A DNA stretch of 64,000 nucleotides, taken from Pyronema omphalodes. Lineage: Eukaryota > Ascomycota > Pezizomycetes > Pezizales > Pyronemataceae. The stretch's first letter is position 1. Each line of letters opens with the position of its first letter. The notes under the pieces were generated by a model. It saw only the letters and a program-made list of their open reading frames with translations, was not told the origin of the DNA and searched no databases. Below are positions 18,836-28,852 of this stretch, piece by piece. A program made the translations under genes and the position numbers. The DNA is taken from assembly GCA_024516155.1 (NCBI GenBank), contig JAJJXM010000035.1, positions 548,725 through 612,724 on the forward strand. The letters run 5' to 3'.

Positions 18836-20183
18836 ATGCATATTAAACTTATTGACGAAGGACACTGGCAGCAAATTGTGAACGCTGCCACCATGACCCA
18901 GTTCCCTGACGGCCATGAACCGCTTACCTTCACCAAACAACTCGCACAATCCATCTTAGACGCTCAGGACCACCCCACGGGTTACCTCTTAAACGACCTC
19001 GCGGAAACCCCCGGCTCCCGTAACAGCACTCGGGTGTCCAGCCCTGTCGCCTCCCGCGCTCCGGAAGCTCCCACCCCTGCCCCGATTCCCCCTGTCGTGA
19101 TCCAGACTGGCTCCGTCCAGGTTTACCCGAACGGCCCAGAACCAGCACCGCGAGCCGCCGCACCCCCTACCACAGCCGCAGCCGCAGCCCCCGCCCCCGC
19201 TATAATCGCACCAATTCCAAGACCCCCCCCCCCGAGACCCCGAGATCCTCCTAACCCCGGAGGAACAAGCCGATACAAATGAAATCCACTACTACGAGAA
19301 GGAGCTCACCCGCCAGCGTGAACTCATCAACGCGCTACTCGCCTCCCCCGGCATCCGCGTGACCGGAGACAAAATCTCGGATCCGCCAACCTTCGACGGG
19401 TCCAACAGGGAGGACCTCCGCCGCTTTGTCTCCTTGCTTCGCATCAAGTTGGTTAGCGACGAACTACGTTTCCCGACCCCCCATAAACCGATTTCTTATG
19501 CCATGGGCCGCCTCCGCGGACGCGCCTTGGATCAGATTCTTCCTTATATCAAGGAAAATGGCAACCGCTGGGCCCTCAACGACGTCGAGGACGTCATTAA
19601 AATTTTACAGCGTACCTATGGAGACCCGGACGAGCGCGCAACGGCTCGTTTCAAACTACAAAATCTCCGACAAAACAACCGCGAATTTTCGGACTACTAT
19701 GCAGAGTTCTCCCGCCTAGTCGCAGAGTTAGGCTGGGACGAAGCCGCCACCATGGATGCCCTGCGTAACGGCCTGTCCCTCGAGCTGCACGAGAAGTTGG
19801 TTGGTGCCCCGCCCACCACCACGATGCACGAATTCGTTGACCAGTGCCAAAAATTGGACTCCCAATTGAGAGCACTTGAGAACCTCCGCAAGCTGCGTAC
19901 CAACCCCGGCCAAGTTAAACCCACTACCACCGCCACCCCCGCCACCAGTCGCCCCACCCCCGCTACCCAAGCCACCACCGCCTCCTCCAGCAAGCAAACC
20001 CCGGCCCAGGGACCCCGTCAGAAACTGTCGGCACAGGAGCGCGCGACCCGCCTATCAGAAGGACGTTGCCTCTACTGCGGTGGCCTCGGCCACATGGCTG
20101 CGTCGTGCCCCGCCAAGACGAATGTTAAAGTGGCGAGCGTGGAATTATTGGATGCTGAAGAAGAGGTGTCGGGAAAAGAATAA
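18836..20183 (+). pseudogene. gag: Ty3 copy II gag, one frameshift in a C-run
   Basis: ATG at 18836 (MHIKLIDEGHWQQIV). The first frame runs to 19282 because the C-run at 19223-19233 is 11 long instead of the 10 in copy I. The rest of Gag follows in another frame: capsid-like core at about 19360-19880 (PPTFDGSNREDLRRFVSL, RTYGDPDERATARFKLQN), a Pro/Thr linker, and a CCHC zinc knuckle CLYCGGLGHMAASC at 20067-20108 that binds genomic RNA. Ends TAA at 20181-20183. The C-run length could be a sequencing error, in which case gag is intact. Confidence 0.88.
20171..20177 (+). promoter_or_regulatory. Candidate -1 ribosomal frameshift slippery site, gag/pol
   Basis: GGGAAAA in the gag frame reads G GGA AAA, the canonical X XXY YYZ heptamer, two codons before the gag TAA. 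Pol is in the -1 frame and is open from here without a stop. Weak pairing downstream (AGAG...CTCT, GGC...GCC around 20193-20210) may form the stimulatory stem. This would set the Gag to Gag-Pol ratio. Confidence 0.6.
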
Positions 20184-21174
20184 ATAAGCTGCAAGAGGAT
20201 GGCTCTGCCGCTGGTGGGAATATTATTGCTGATACATTGCTATTATCGGGCGCAAGTTTTACTGGAAAGTTAGAATGCAAACACCTTGTCCTCTCCTGTT
20301 CCTTGTTTTCCAATAACCGCTCCGTGAAAACAGTAGCGCTCATTGACTGCGGCACCACTGGTATCGCCTTTGTTGACCGCAATTTCGCCCGCCATCACAA
20401 ACTCCCCCTAACCCCCCTATCCACCGCTCGAACGGTCGAAGTTATCGACGGCCGCCCCATATCCTCAGGAAAAATCACGCACCTCGCCCAAGTAGAGTGT
20501 ACCATCAACGGTCACTCGGAAATCCTTCCCATGTTTGTCACCAAGCTGGGTCACTACCCGGTGGTGTTGGGTATCCCCTGGTTGAAGAAACACGATGTAA
20601 CAATAAGCTTCAGTTCCAACACTGTAAGCTTCGACTCCCAATACTGCCTAAGGAACTGCACCCCGTTGCCTGTAAGCACAACCGGTGTCGAGGTCCTGGA
20701 CTCGAGGCCCCCTCCCGCTGTCCACGAGCCCGACACAAACCCCATGCCGGAGTTAGAAGACTCGGTCCCCGACCCCCCGGAAGAACCCCCAATAGCGATC
20801 TCAAGTCTAACCATCTCCGACTTCAAGGAAATGGTAGAAGACGAAATCCTGACAGTGTTCTCGCTATCGTTGGACGAGATCACCGTCGCCCTACAAGACA
20901 AGCCCCCTCTCACGGACGACGAACTGAAAGACATTATCCCCGAAGAGTATCATGACTACCTCGATTCATTCAAGGAGGTCAACGCGAAGGAACTTCCCCC
21001 GCACCGACCCTACGACCACAAGATCCCACTGAAAGAGGGATTCGTCCCCCCCTTTGGCCCGCTATACTCGCTGTCACGCAACGAGTTGCAGACGCTGAAA
21101 ACGTGGCTCGATGAGAGTTTGGGGAAAGGATTTATACAACGGTCCCAATCACCAGCCGCCTCGCGGATATTATT
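20178..21174 (+). pseudogene. pol: Ty3 copy II pol, part 1: protease and start of RT
   Basis: Read in the -1 frame relative to gag. An aspartic protease domain carries the active-site motif ALIDCGTTGIAFVD at about 20332-20373 and the later GHYPVVLGIPWLKKHD. After an acidic linker the RT fingers begin (HRPYDHKIPLKEG, YSLSRNELQTLKTWLDE). The frame is cut within the QSPAAS segment at 21174 by NA#7; the duplication TCGCGGATATTATT (21161-21174) recurs as TCGCCGATATTATT at 36217-36230, one mismatch. Polyprotein cleavage and cDNA synthesis would be its roles. Confidence 0.9.
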
Positions 21175-22078
21175 ACAAACAAACAAGACCACACGGCAAC
21201 GGCGACCCCCCCCCCTGCATTCTCAACAACGAGCACCGAAACCCCCGGTTTTCTCATCGGATTCGGATTCGCAGCACTCTATTACGTTATTCTCTGAATT
21301 TTCAGGGAATTCTACGTTGTTTTTGTTGACTTTTGTCGCAAAATCAGAGTTTTCACGAGTTTTGGCTTACCCCACCTCACGAAATGTCGCCAAAACAACG
21401 ACAGAACAACGCCCGACGATCGAAACGGTCCGAAAACGCGTACAATGTTCTAGCCGACCCTCCTCATGATGGATCCAATCCTACTTTTGATGGAAGAGAT
21501 GGAATAGTTGATGAAGTTGATGGAAACTTCGCTGGAAGGCCCTTCCAGAGCGTGGTCTTGGCAGGATCACCAGTTCCTTCGGCTTCAACAAAGCAGCAAC
21601 AGGCGACAACTGAACACAGCCGGTTCAGTAACTACCGTCGCTTGTGTGTATCTGCGATTAATGAGGCAGTCGCGGTTGATGACACCTATGTCACTCTAGA
21701 TCAACTGTTTAGAGACAACCAAGCCGAACTCACTGGCGCCAGCTTCCTGGGGATACAACAGATCCACCGGGACACACAGCGACGCTTCAATACACTCGAG
21801 GAATCCATAGGCAACAACAACGATGCGATACATGGCAGATTCGACGTCATGATGACGAAATTCAACGATCTGCTCTTCGAAAACGCGACGCTGCGCAAAG
21901 CATACGACTCTACACAGGCAGAAACAGCAGCTCTCAAGGCTGCTGTGGACGCCCTGACGAAGAAAATCGACGAACAGCAACAAGTCATTTCGGCGCCCCC
22001 CTCACCGAACCTCACGGCCTCTTCCTCAGCGATGGAAGAGATGACTATGCCACTGTCCGTCGTCCAACATGACATTCA
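21175..22078 (+). mobile_element. NA#7, 5' part (tail A element, split by the NA#8 nest)
   Basis: Starts after the 21161-21174 duplication with ACAAACAAACAAG, which looks like a scrap of tail-B repeat, then the C-rich 5' motif from about 21188. It is cut at 22078 by NA#8: CCAACATGACATTCA at 22064-22078 and 35113-35127. The 3' part is at 35128-36216. Confidence 0.92.
21384..22078 (+). pseudogene. NA#7 ORF, N-terminal part
   Basis: ATG as in other NA copies, through the coiled coil (NTLEESIGNNNDAIHGRF) to MTMPLSVVQHDI, where NA#8 enters. Joined to 35128-35887 the frame would be open to the normal stop, so this ORF was intact before the insertion. It is the only tail-A copy here without its own disabling point lesion. 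Confidence 0.82.
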
Positions 22079-22646
22079 CGCATCACACGGCAACGGCGAC
22101 CCCCCCCCCTGCATTCTCAACAACGAGCACCGAAACCCCCGGTTTTCTCATCGGATTCGGATTCGCAGCACTCTGTTACGTTATTCTCTGAATTTTCAGG
22201 GAATTCTACGTTGTTTTTGTTGACTTTTGTCGCAAAATCAGAGTTTTCACGAGTTTTGGCTTACCCCACCTCACGAAATGTCGCCAAAACAACGACAGAA
22301 CAACGCCCAACGATCGAAACGGTCCGAAAACGCGTACAATGTTCTAGCCGACCTTCCTCATGATGGATCCAATCCTACTTTTGATGGAAGAGATGGAAAA
22401 GTTGATGAAGTTGATGGAAACTTCGCTGGAAAGCCCTTCCAGAACGTGGTCTTGGCAGGATCACCAGTTCCTTCGGCTTCAACGAAGCAGCAACAGGCGA
22501 CAACTGAACACAACCGGCTCAGTAACTACCGTCGCAGATTGGTAACTGCAATTAATGATGCAGTCACAGTTGACGACAGCTATGCCACCCTAGATCAACT
22601 GTTTACAGACTACTACGCCGAGTACACTGGAGCAAGCTTCCTGGGG
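22079..22646 (+). mobile_element. NA#8, 5' part (tail B element, split by LINE-A)
   Basis: Five extra bases, then the C-rich 5' motif from 22084. The ORF start is at 22278 (MSPKQRQNNAQRSKRS) and runs to codon 122 (YAEYTGASFLG), where LINE-A enters: AAGCTTCCTGGGG at 22634-22646 and 29655-29667. The sequence is nearly identical to NA#3. Continues at 29668-31048 and 35068-35112. Confidence 0.92.
22278..22646 (+). pseudogene. NA#8 ORF, N-terminal part
   Basis: The first 123 codons of the NA protein with the variable segment NYRRRLVTAINDAVTVDDSY shared with NA#3. The frame resumes at 29668 and ends at 30753; apart from the LINE-A insertion no lesion is seen. Confidence 0.82.
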
Positions 22647-23073
22647 GAAGCGGAATCCGTAACACCCAGCAAAGAGCGACCCCCCCCCTGCCTTTTCAAC
22701 AACCACGCCGAAATCGCAAGATTTTATCGCGGATTATTGTCCGGCAGCCCCGAATTACCTATTCGCAGCATTTCCAGATCAGGCCCTCTCCTTTTCGTTG
22801 AGTTTTCATCGAAAAAGAGTTTTCGGGCCCCTGAGAAAAGCCCCGCGAACCGGTTCCATCAACACCACCCTCCACCCACATCAAAAATCATCATCTCAAT
22901 CGCGGATTCCTTGTCGCTACCGCAGAAACACCTCATTCCGAACTTCCGATGCCCACCCGATCCTCCGCTGTTGAGAAACAGCCCCTCCCCCCGACAAAGC
23001 GCCCCCTCGAGCGCTCGCGACAGAAAAACGCGCTAACGCAGAGCCGCAAGGGTCCGACGCGTCCGACAGGGAA

Positions 23074-24858
23074 ATGCACGAAGACACGTGCTCTGACGTC
23101 AGCGATGACTCTAGCGACGAAGACGCGTCTTCCCGCGAAAGCTCCCCCACCCCCGTCGCGCGCAACACCAACAACGCCCAACCCAAAACACCCCACAACA
23201 AAACACCCCTCCCTGTAAACTCCGACACCCCCGATCAACTGAGCAACAATGACCCCAAGTACTCCATCCAACAAACCATCGGGAAACAGAAAAAACGCCC
23301 CGCCGCCTCCACTGCCCACACTATCACCCATATCGCCGAAGATTCCACCCCCGTTCCTGCAAACGTCAAACGACGCCACCCCGACATCGCTCCGATCAAC
23401 GCCACACCTCCCAGCAACGCCGACCTCGCTCAATCCATCGACGTCCTCCACCACAATCTTGCCACCACCGCGGACATGTTTCGCCACGCCGACCAGACAA
23501 CGAACGACAGAATCAACAAAGCGTTCAAGACAATCAACAAGAACCAGTCCCTCCTCCAATCCATTCACGATGCTGTCCAACTCCTCGCCCTGTCCCTCCT
23601 ACCGAAAGGAACAGCCACCGCCGTGTCCCCCACCCCCGTCTCCGCATCCTCCACCCCCCTCGAGACCACCAGCCCCGATACCCAACCCGTTAACGCCCCT
23701 CTCGACTTACCCTCCAAACATGCCCCCCGCCTCAGCGAAGCCGAGTACTGGAAGCAGAGGTGCCTGAACGCCGAAGCTGAACTCCGGAAGAACGAGCTCA
23801 CTCCTCCCCCTCACCTACCCCCTCCCCCACCCCAGGCGAACGAACCGTGGCAAGGACCAATACCCGCGGCCACCAAGTTGTTCAAAGAGAAAGCCGCTGC
23901 CCCATCAAAGACCCCCCCTAAGACCACCAAACCCAACCCCCAACGCAAGAACCCCCCCCGCGTACAAGACATTGTGATCCCCTGCCCCGACCCCCGTGCC
24001 CTGCCCGATAGCTCTAAGGCCGCCATTGGATTAGCCATCAACGAAGCCCTACACAAGGCGAAGGTGGAAGGAAACATCATGACGGTTAGGAAAAATATGG
24101 CAGGAAGCCTCATGCTTACCCCCTCCCCGAACACATCCATTACCGATCTTACCCCCCACCTCTCAGTTATCCACGCCGCTGCCTGCTCAGTCCACCCGAA
24201 CCTCTTGCCCCCCCGACTTAACGAAAAATGGTATAAGCTAGCAATCCACGGAATCCCCACGGACTACTACGAGGACACCGCCGAGGGTATGCAGAAATTA
24301 CAGCAAGAAATCGAGACGAACCACAACGTACGCCTGACACAACCCCCAAGATACATCTCTCACCCGGACAAACGTGTTGGTAAGACCGCCTCCAGTGTGA
24401 TGATCGCACTGAAGTCCAGCGAGGAATACAACCTCCTCAAGAGAACAAAGGTCACAGTATTATTCGAACAACGCAAGGTGACAGAATTCTTCACCGCCCG
24501 TTCCATTGACCAATGCCGCAGGTGCCAGAAATTTGGACATCATCACGCAATCTGCCCCGCTGACAATGGCCCCGCCTGCGCGATATGCGCCGCCCCCCAC
24601 CCCACCGAATATCACCAATGCAGCCAATGTCCCACAATCCAGGGCCGCAAATGTCAACACACCCTCTACAAGTGTGCAAATTGCGTCGCCGCTGGCCACA
24701 CAGACGTCCACCACGCCGCATACAGCACCCGCTGCCCCGTCAAAGTGAACGTCGTCAGGGAAGCCTGGCAGAAGACTCGCCCGGAGACAACACCCCTAGA
24801 CGCCATCCCCTCCGAAATAAACCCCATCGCCGACACCACCATGACCGCTGATGAATAG
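23074..24858 (+). CDS. LINE-A ORF1, Gag-like RNA-binding protein, 594 aa
   Basis: Starts at the ATG at 23074 (MHEDTCSDVSDDSSDEDASS). The N-terminus is acidic and Ser-rich; about 70-90 and 105-130 are basic; about 110-200 includes a helical region (LAQSIDVLHHNLATTADMF). A conserved block near 380-440 (RLNEKWYKLAIHGIPTDYY, KRVGKTASSVMIALKSSEE) is shared with LINE-B ORF1. It is followed by three Cys/His clusters: CRRCQKFGHHHAIC (about 480), CAICAAPHPTEYHQC (about 505) and CANCVAAGHTDVHHAAYSTRC (about 535). Such proteins coat the LINE RNA. The stop overlaps ORF2 by 8 bases (ATGAATAG), suggesting termination-reinitiation. No disabling mutation is seen. Confidence 0.9.
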   Translation: MHEDTCSDVSDDSSDEDASSRESSPTPVARNTNNAQPKTPHNKTPLPVNSDTPDQLSNNDPKYSIQQTIGKQKKRPAASTAHTITHIAEDSTPVPANVKRRHPDIAPINATPPSNADLAQSIDVLHHNLATTADMFRHADQTTNDRINKAFKTINKNQSLLQSIHDAVQLLALSLLPKGTATAVSPTPVSASSTPLETTSPDTQPVNAPLDLPSKHAPRLSEAEYWKQRCLNAEAELRKNELTPPPHLPPPPPQANEPWQGPIPAATKLFKEKAAAPSKTPPKTTKPNPQRKNPPRVQDIVIPCPDPRALPDSSKAAIGLAINEALHKAKVEGNIMTVRKNMAGSLMLTPSPNTSITDLTPHLSVIHAAACSVHPNLLPPRLNEKWYKLAIHGIPTDYYEDTAEGMQKLQQEIETNHNVRLTQPPRYISHPDKRVGKTASSVMIALKSSEEYNLLKRTKVTVLFEQRKVTEFFTARSIDQCRRCQKFGHHHAICPADNGPACAICAAPHPTEYHQCSQCPTIQGRKCQHTLYKCANCVAAGHTDVHHAAYSTRCPVKVNVVREAWQKTRPETTPLDAIPSEINPIADTTMTADE

Positions 24859-27800
24859 ATACGACTCATCAGCGGCGACCCTTCGCATCGTGTCACATAA
24901 CACGAATCGCAGCGCCACCGCACTAACAACACTGCTGAACTCAGCAGGATCCAAAATAGACATATTGCTGGTACAAGAGATTAACGTTAAAGATCCCCGG
25001 TACGCAATCACACATCCAGATTTCCTTTTGTTACTTCCCCCTCGCAGCCACCACAAAGTCAATCGCACTGCTGCATATATCTCTCGCCTGAACCCACATG
25101 TTCGAGTCACACCAAGACCGGACGTCAGCGGAGATCCTGACCTTCAGGTACTCGAGGTTAGCACCACACTCATTCCCTCCTTTTACCTCTTAAATATCTA
25201 TAATGAAAAAGACCCCCAAACAAAATTGTATACCGTCCCCCGCTCCCTTACCCCCCTCACTCTCCCTCACCGTTGCGTGATCACAGGGGACCTCAATGCC
25301 CATCACCCCCTGTGGAACTCCCACGCACGCAGACCAGCGAGAGCAGACGTGCTGGTGGAACTGATGGAAGACCATCACTGGCAACTGATAAACGTCCCGG
25401 ACGTTCCTACTTACCACTATCGAGACGGATCGGGCTCTTCGGTCCTCGACCTGACTCTGGCGGCCCCGGCGATGGCAAGGGAAATTTCTTCTTGGGCCAT
25501 TGACGACGGCATTGCCACGGGATCGGACCACGAGGTGATCCGTTTCCAAATCGACTCCTTACACCCAGACCACCACAACACCACCGGCGACACTACACGA
25601 CTAAACTGGCGCAAGACGAACTGGGAGACCTTCACCGAAGAATTGCAACGCCTCACCGAAGCCTCCTACCCCCGGTGGTCCCACCTCCGAGCCAATCCCT
25701 CCGCCGAGAACCTCGACGAATGGGCTGCCCTCCTTCGCGACTCTATCCAAACCGCCGCCGCGATATCAACACCTACCCTCACCCCAACCCCGCGGTCGAA
25801 GAGATGGTGGACGGAGGAGGTACGCCTGACACGTAAAGACATGACCCGGGCCAGGAGGAGATGGAAACAGACCCGCCTTCCCCAACACCTCGCCGAATAC
25901 AAACAGTCTCGAAACGCCCACTACAGGAAAGTCCGACATGCAAAGGACTCCATGTGGAAGGAATACTTAGCCGCGGTGGAAGGACCAGACATATGGGCGG
26001 CCTTCCGATATACAAACCCGCGCCGCGCTCAATTGACACCACCGATCAAGACACAGGTAGGAGGAATGGAGAAGGTATGCGTCGACTTCGACAGTAAGGT
26101 AGAGGCCTTTCAAGCGTTATTCCCTCCCCCCCCAGCTGCCCCCCCCACACGCACCTCACGACCCAACCCCCAACTCCCCTGGAAAACATTCACCCCCGAA
26201 GAAATTCGTACCGCTATCACAACATCCTCCCCCAAGAAAGCCCCCGGCCCGGACTCCATCACGTTCGCGTGCCTTAGGAAGGCGTACGATGCAGTCCCCA
26301 AAGTTTTCAACGCCCTGTACTCAACCTTAGGAACGAAAGGTTATCATCCGCGGAGCTGGCGAGAGGCCACGACGGTGGTGATACCTAAACCAAACAAGCC
26401 GGATTATAGCGCCATAAAGGCATACCGCCCGATCGCCTTACTCAACTGCTTGGGCAAGGTGTTAGAAAAACTCATGGCGACCCGGCTCAGCCTTATGGCG
26501 GAGTCGCACGACATCCTGCATAAGGACCAGATTGGCGGGCGCCCAAAACGCTCGGCAATTGACGCCGCGATGGCACTGACGCATGAGGTAGAAGTTAACG
26601 CGGGAAATCGCTTCGTGACGTCTGCCCTATTTTTAGATGTACGAGGAGCTTTCGATAACGTCTCCTCCGCCAGATTACTGGCAACTATGCACTCACTCGG
26701 CTGCCCACAGGCGGTAATATCGTGGTGTTCCTCGTTCTTAAGTGACCGCACAACCGCCCTATCCTTTGACGGCAGAACAGATTCACAGCGACCAATTCAA
26801 ACCGGCATTCCCCAGGGATCCCCCGCGTCGCCAATACTCTTCCTCATATACCTTCGCCCCCTCTTTGACGCCTTACAATCCGAACACCCGACCCTGTGGA
26901 CCCCTAGCTATATAGACGACGTTGCTTTGGTGGCCCATGGCCGAACGAGAGAACACAATGCGCGAGCCCTGGAAGCAGCCGCTCGCACCGCATTCAACTG
27001 GGCGCAGACAAACGCGGTAGCATTCGACGATTCCAAATCGGAGATGCTGCACTTCCATAAGTCGCGAATCGATGAACACAGCGAAGCAACAAACGTGCGC
27101 TTACCTAACGGCACCATAGTCACCCCTGGGACTCAAGGAGGCAGCAAGGACGTGGTCCGGTGGATTGGCATACATTTTGATCGCAAACTTTCCTTCTCCC
27201 AACATGTAAAAATAAGACTGACGGCCGCCGCTAGGTCCCTCAACGCCCTCCGAAGTTTGGTACGTCACGAAACAGGTCTGTCCCCCTCAGCGACCCGTAC
27301 ACTTTATCAAGCGTGTGTAACCTCTAGGTCGGATTTTGGCTCTGAGATCTGGTGGAATGGACAAAAAGGACTGGCCAGCACACTACAAACGCAACAAAAC
27401 TCTGCCCTACGCCGCATACTAAACGCATTCACATCGACCCCCATAGTGGCCCTACACAACGAAGCCGCCATACCCCCCGTCGCAGTTCGCCTTCAACGCC
27501 GCAGCCGCAAATACGTTCTCCGCCTCCTCTCCCTCCCCCCTTCCCACCCCGTAGTTAGACGATGCCCTTCCTCCTTCCCCGTGCCCAACCACTTCCCCAC
27601 CTCCATATGTGACCCGTCCGAATATGACTACCCATGGAACACCACCCGGAAAGCCCCCTCGCGCCTCGTTCGCATGCTCCGCTCCGTCAGTCAGTGGATA
27701 TTACCAGACGACGTAATCGAGGACACGGCACACCCAAATCCCACCCCGTGGATACGCTCACCCCTACGAATAAAGATATCCTCCCTCCCCAAACCCGAAG

Positions 27801-28852
27801 CCGCCGTCGAACACCTCTCGCTGATCCGCGACCTGAGTGACGACAAAACCAACATTATCGCCTATACAGACGGCTCCCAACTCGAAGGAAAAACAGGCGC
27901 CGGATACTGCATCACCTCAGGTTTCCCCCGTCAAGTCAACGAATCCATCCCCATGGGCACGACCACGGAAGTGTTCGACGCCGAACTACGAGCAATTCAC
28001 GACTGCCTCGAGATGTGCTACAAAATCATCTCCCACAACCACCTCCGACGCCGCCGGATACACGTCTTTACAGACAACCAGGCGGCCATCCTCCGCGCCT
28101 CCCGCACAACATATGGTCCGGGCCAAGAGCTCGCCCGCGCTATACACGACATCGCCTCCTCCCTCCGTTCCAAAGACACATCCGTCACCTTACACTGGGT
28201 CCCAGGACATACCGACATACCCGGGAATGACCAAGCCGACCTCCTCGCCAAAATTGCAACCACCCTAACTCCCCCCTCTTCGCTACCGGTCTCCCTGTCC
28301 TGGATACACCGACAAATTCACGATCAGTACATCCAAGACTGGACGACCTGGTACTCCTCCGCGCCGAAACTTAAAACATACGACGCCCCACACCGTCGAC
28401 GCCTCGACCATGCCTACACGGCCCTACCACGCAAACTGTCAACCGCGATCTTGGGATTGCGAACCGGACACGGTTATTTCTTGGACTGCCTTGCTCATCC
28501 CCCCACCGCCCAATACCCCTCCCGCTCGTGCCCCTGCCCCCTTCACCCTCCGCAATCCCCCAAACATCTCATTCTCTCGTGCCCCCACTTCACTTCCCAA
28601 CGGACCGAACTGCGACGCACACTGAAAATCCCACGACGACGACACCTCACACTATCGACAATCTTACACACCACCGCCGGAACCAAAGCACTGTCCGCTA
28701 TGATCTCAGAGACCAAGATAGCGACTGCGGAGTGGGCTCACGCAAGGTTAAGTAAACTCCCCGCTGAGGAGGACACATCTGCTATGCTGACAACAGACTG
28801 GGGGACGCTGCTGGACCTGACGGACGAGCACGCGGTTACCTCTAATAATTAA
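24851..28852 (+). CDS. LINE-A ORF2: APE endonuclease, reverse transcriptase, RNase H, 1333 aa
   Basis: The ATG at 24851 lies inside the end of ORF1. Residues about 5-235: APE-type endonuclease (RIVSHNTNR, LLVQEINV, GDLNAHHPLWNS, SSVLDLTL, GSDHEVIRF) that nicks target DNA. About 430-745: reverse transcriptase (KKAPGPDSITFACL, KAYRPIALLNCLGKVLEKL, LFLDVRGAFDNVSS, TGIPQGSPASPILFL, catalytic SYIDDVALV near 686). About 1000-1135: RNase H with the four acidic positions in AYTDGSQ, EVFDAEL, FTDNQAA and GNDQADLLA. About 1220-1245: a C-terminal Cys/His motif (CPCPLHPPQSPKHLILSC). The open frame over 1333 codons and short duplications suggest a recent, possibly active copy. RNase H after RT places it in the Tad/I lineage of LINEs. 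Confidence 0.93.
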   Translation: MNRYDSSAATLRIVSHNTNRSATALTTLLNSAGSKIDILLVQEINVKDPRYAITHPDFLLLLPPRSHHKVNRTAAYISRLNPHVRVTPRPDVSGDPDLQVLEVSTTLIPSFYLLNIYNEKDPQTKLYTVPRSLTPLTLPHRCVITGDLNAHHPLWNSHARRPARADVLVELMEDHHWQLINVPDVPTYHYRDGSGSSVLDLTLAAPAMAREISSWAIDDGIATGSDHEVIRFQIDSLHPDHHNTTGDTTRLNWRKTNWETFTEELQRLTEASYPRWSHLRANPSAENLDEWAALLRDSIQTAAAISTPTLTPTPRSKRWWTEEVRLTRKDMTRARRRWKQTRLPQHLAEYKQSRNAHYRKVRHAKDSMWKEYLAAVEGPDIWAAFRYTNPRRAQLTPPIKTQVGGMEKVCVDFDSKVEAFQALFPPPPAAPPTRTSRPNPQLPWKTFTPEEIRTAITTSSPKKAPGPDSITFACLRKAYDAVPKVFNALYSTLGTKGYHPRSWREATTVVIPKPNKPDYSAIKAYRPIALLNCLGKVLEKLMATRLSLMAESHDILHKDQIGGRPKRSAIDAAMALTHEVEVNAGNRFVTSALFLDVRGAFDNVSSARLLATMHSLGCPQAVISWCSSFLSDRTTALSFDGRTDSQRPIQTGIPQGSPASPILFLIYLRPLFDALQSEHPTLWTPSYIDDVALVAHGRTREHNARALEAAARTAFNWAQTNAVAFDDSKSEMLHFHKSRIDEHSEATNVRLPNGTIVTPGTQGGSKDVVRWIGIHFDRKLSFSQHVKIRLTAAARSLNALRSLVRHETGLSPSATRTLYQACVTSRSDFGSEIWWNGQKGLASTLQTQQNSALRRILNAFTSTPIVALHNEAAIPPVAVRLQRRSRKYVLRLLSLPPSHPVVRRCPSSFPVPNHFPTSICDPSEYDYPWNTTRKAPSRLVRMLRSVSQWILPDDVIEDTAHPNPTPWIRSPLRIKISSLPKPEAAVEHLSLIRDLSDDKTNIIAYTDGSQLEGKTGAGYCITSGFPRQVNESIPMGTTTEVFDAELRAIHDCLEMCYKIISHNHLRRRRIHVFTDNQAAILRASRTTYGPGQELARAIHDIASSLRSKDTSVTLHWVPGHTDIPGNDQADLLAKIATTLTPPSSLPVSLSWIHRQIHDQYIQDWTTWYSSAPKLKTYDAPHRRRLDHAYTALPRKLSTAILGLRTGHGYFLDCLAHPPTAQYPSRSCPCPLHPPQSPKHLILSCPHFTSQRTELRRTLKIPRRRHLTLSTILHTTAGTKALSAMISETKIATAEWAHARLSKLPAEEDTSAMLTTDWGTLLDLTDEHAVTSNN

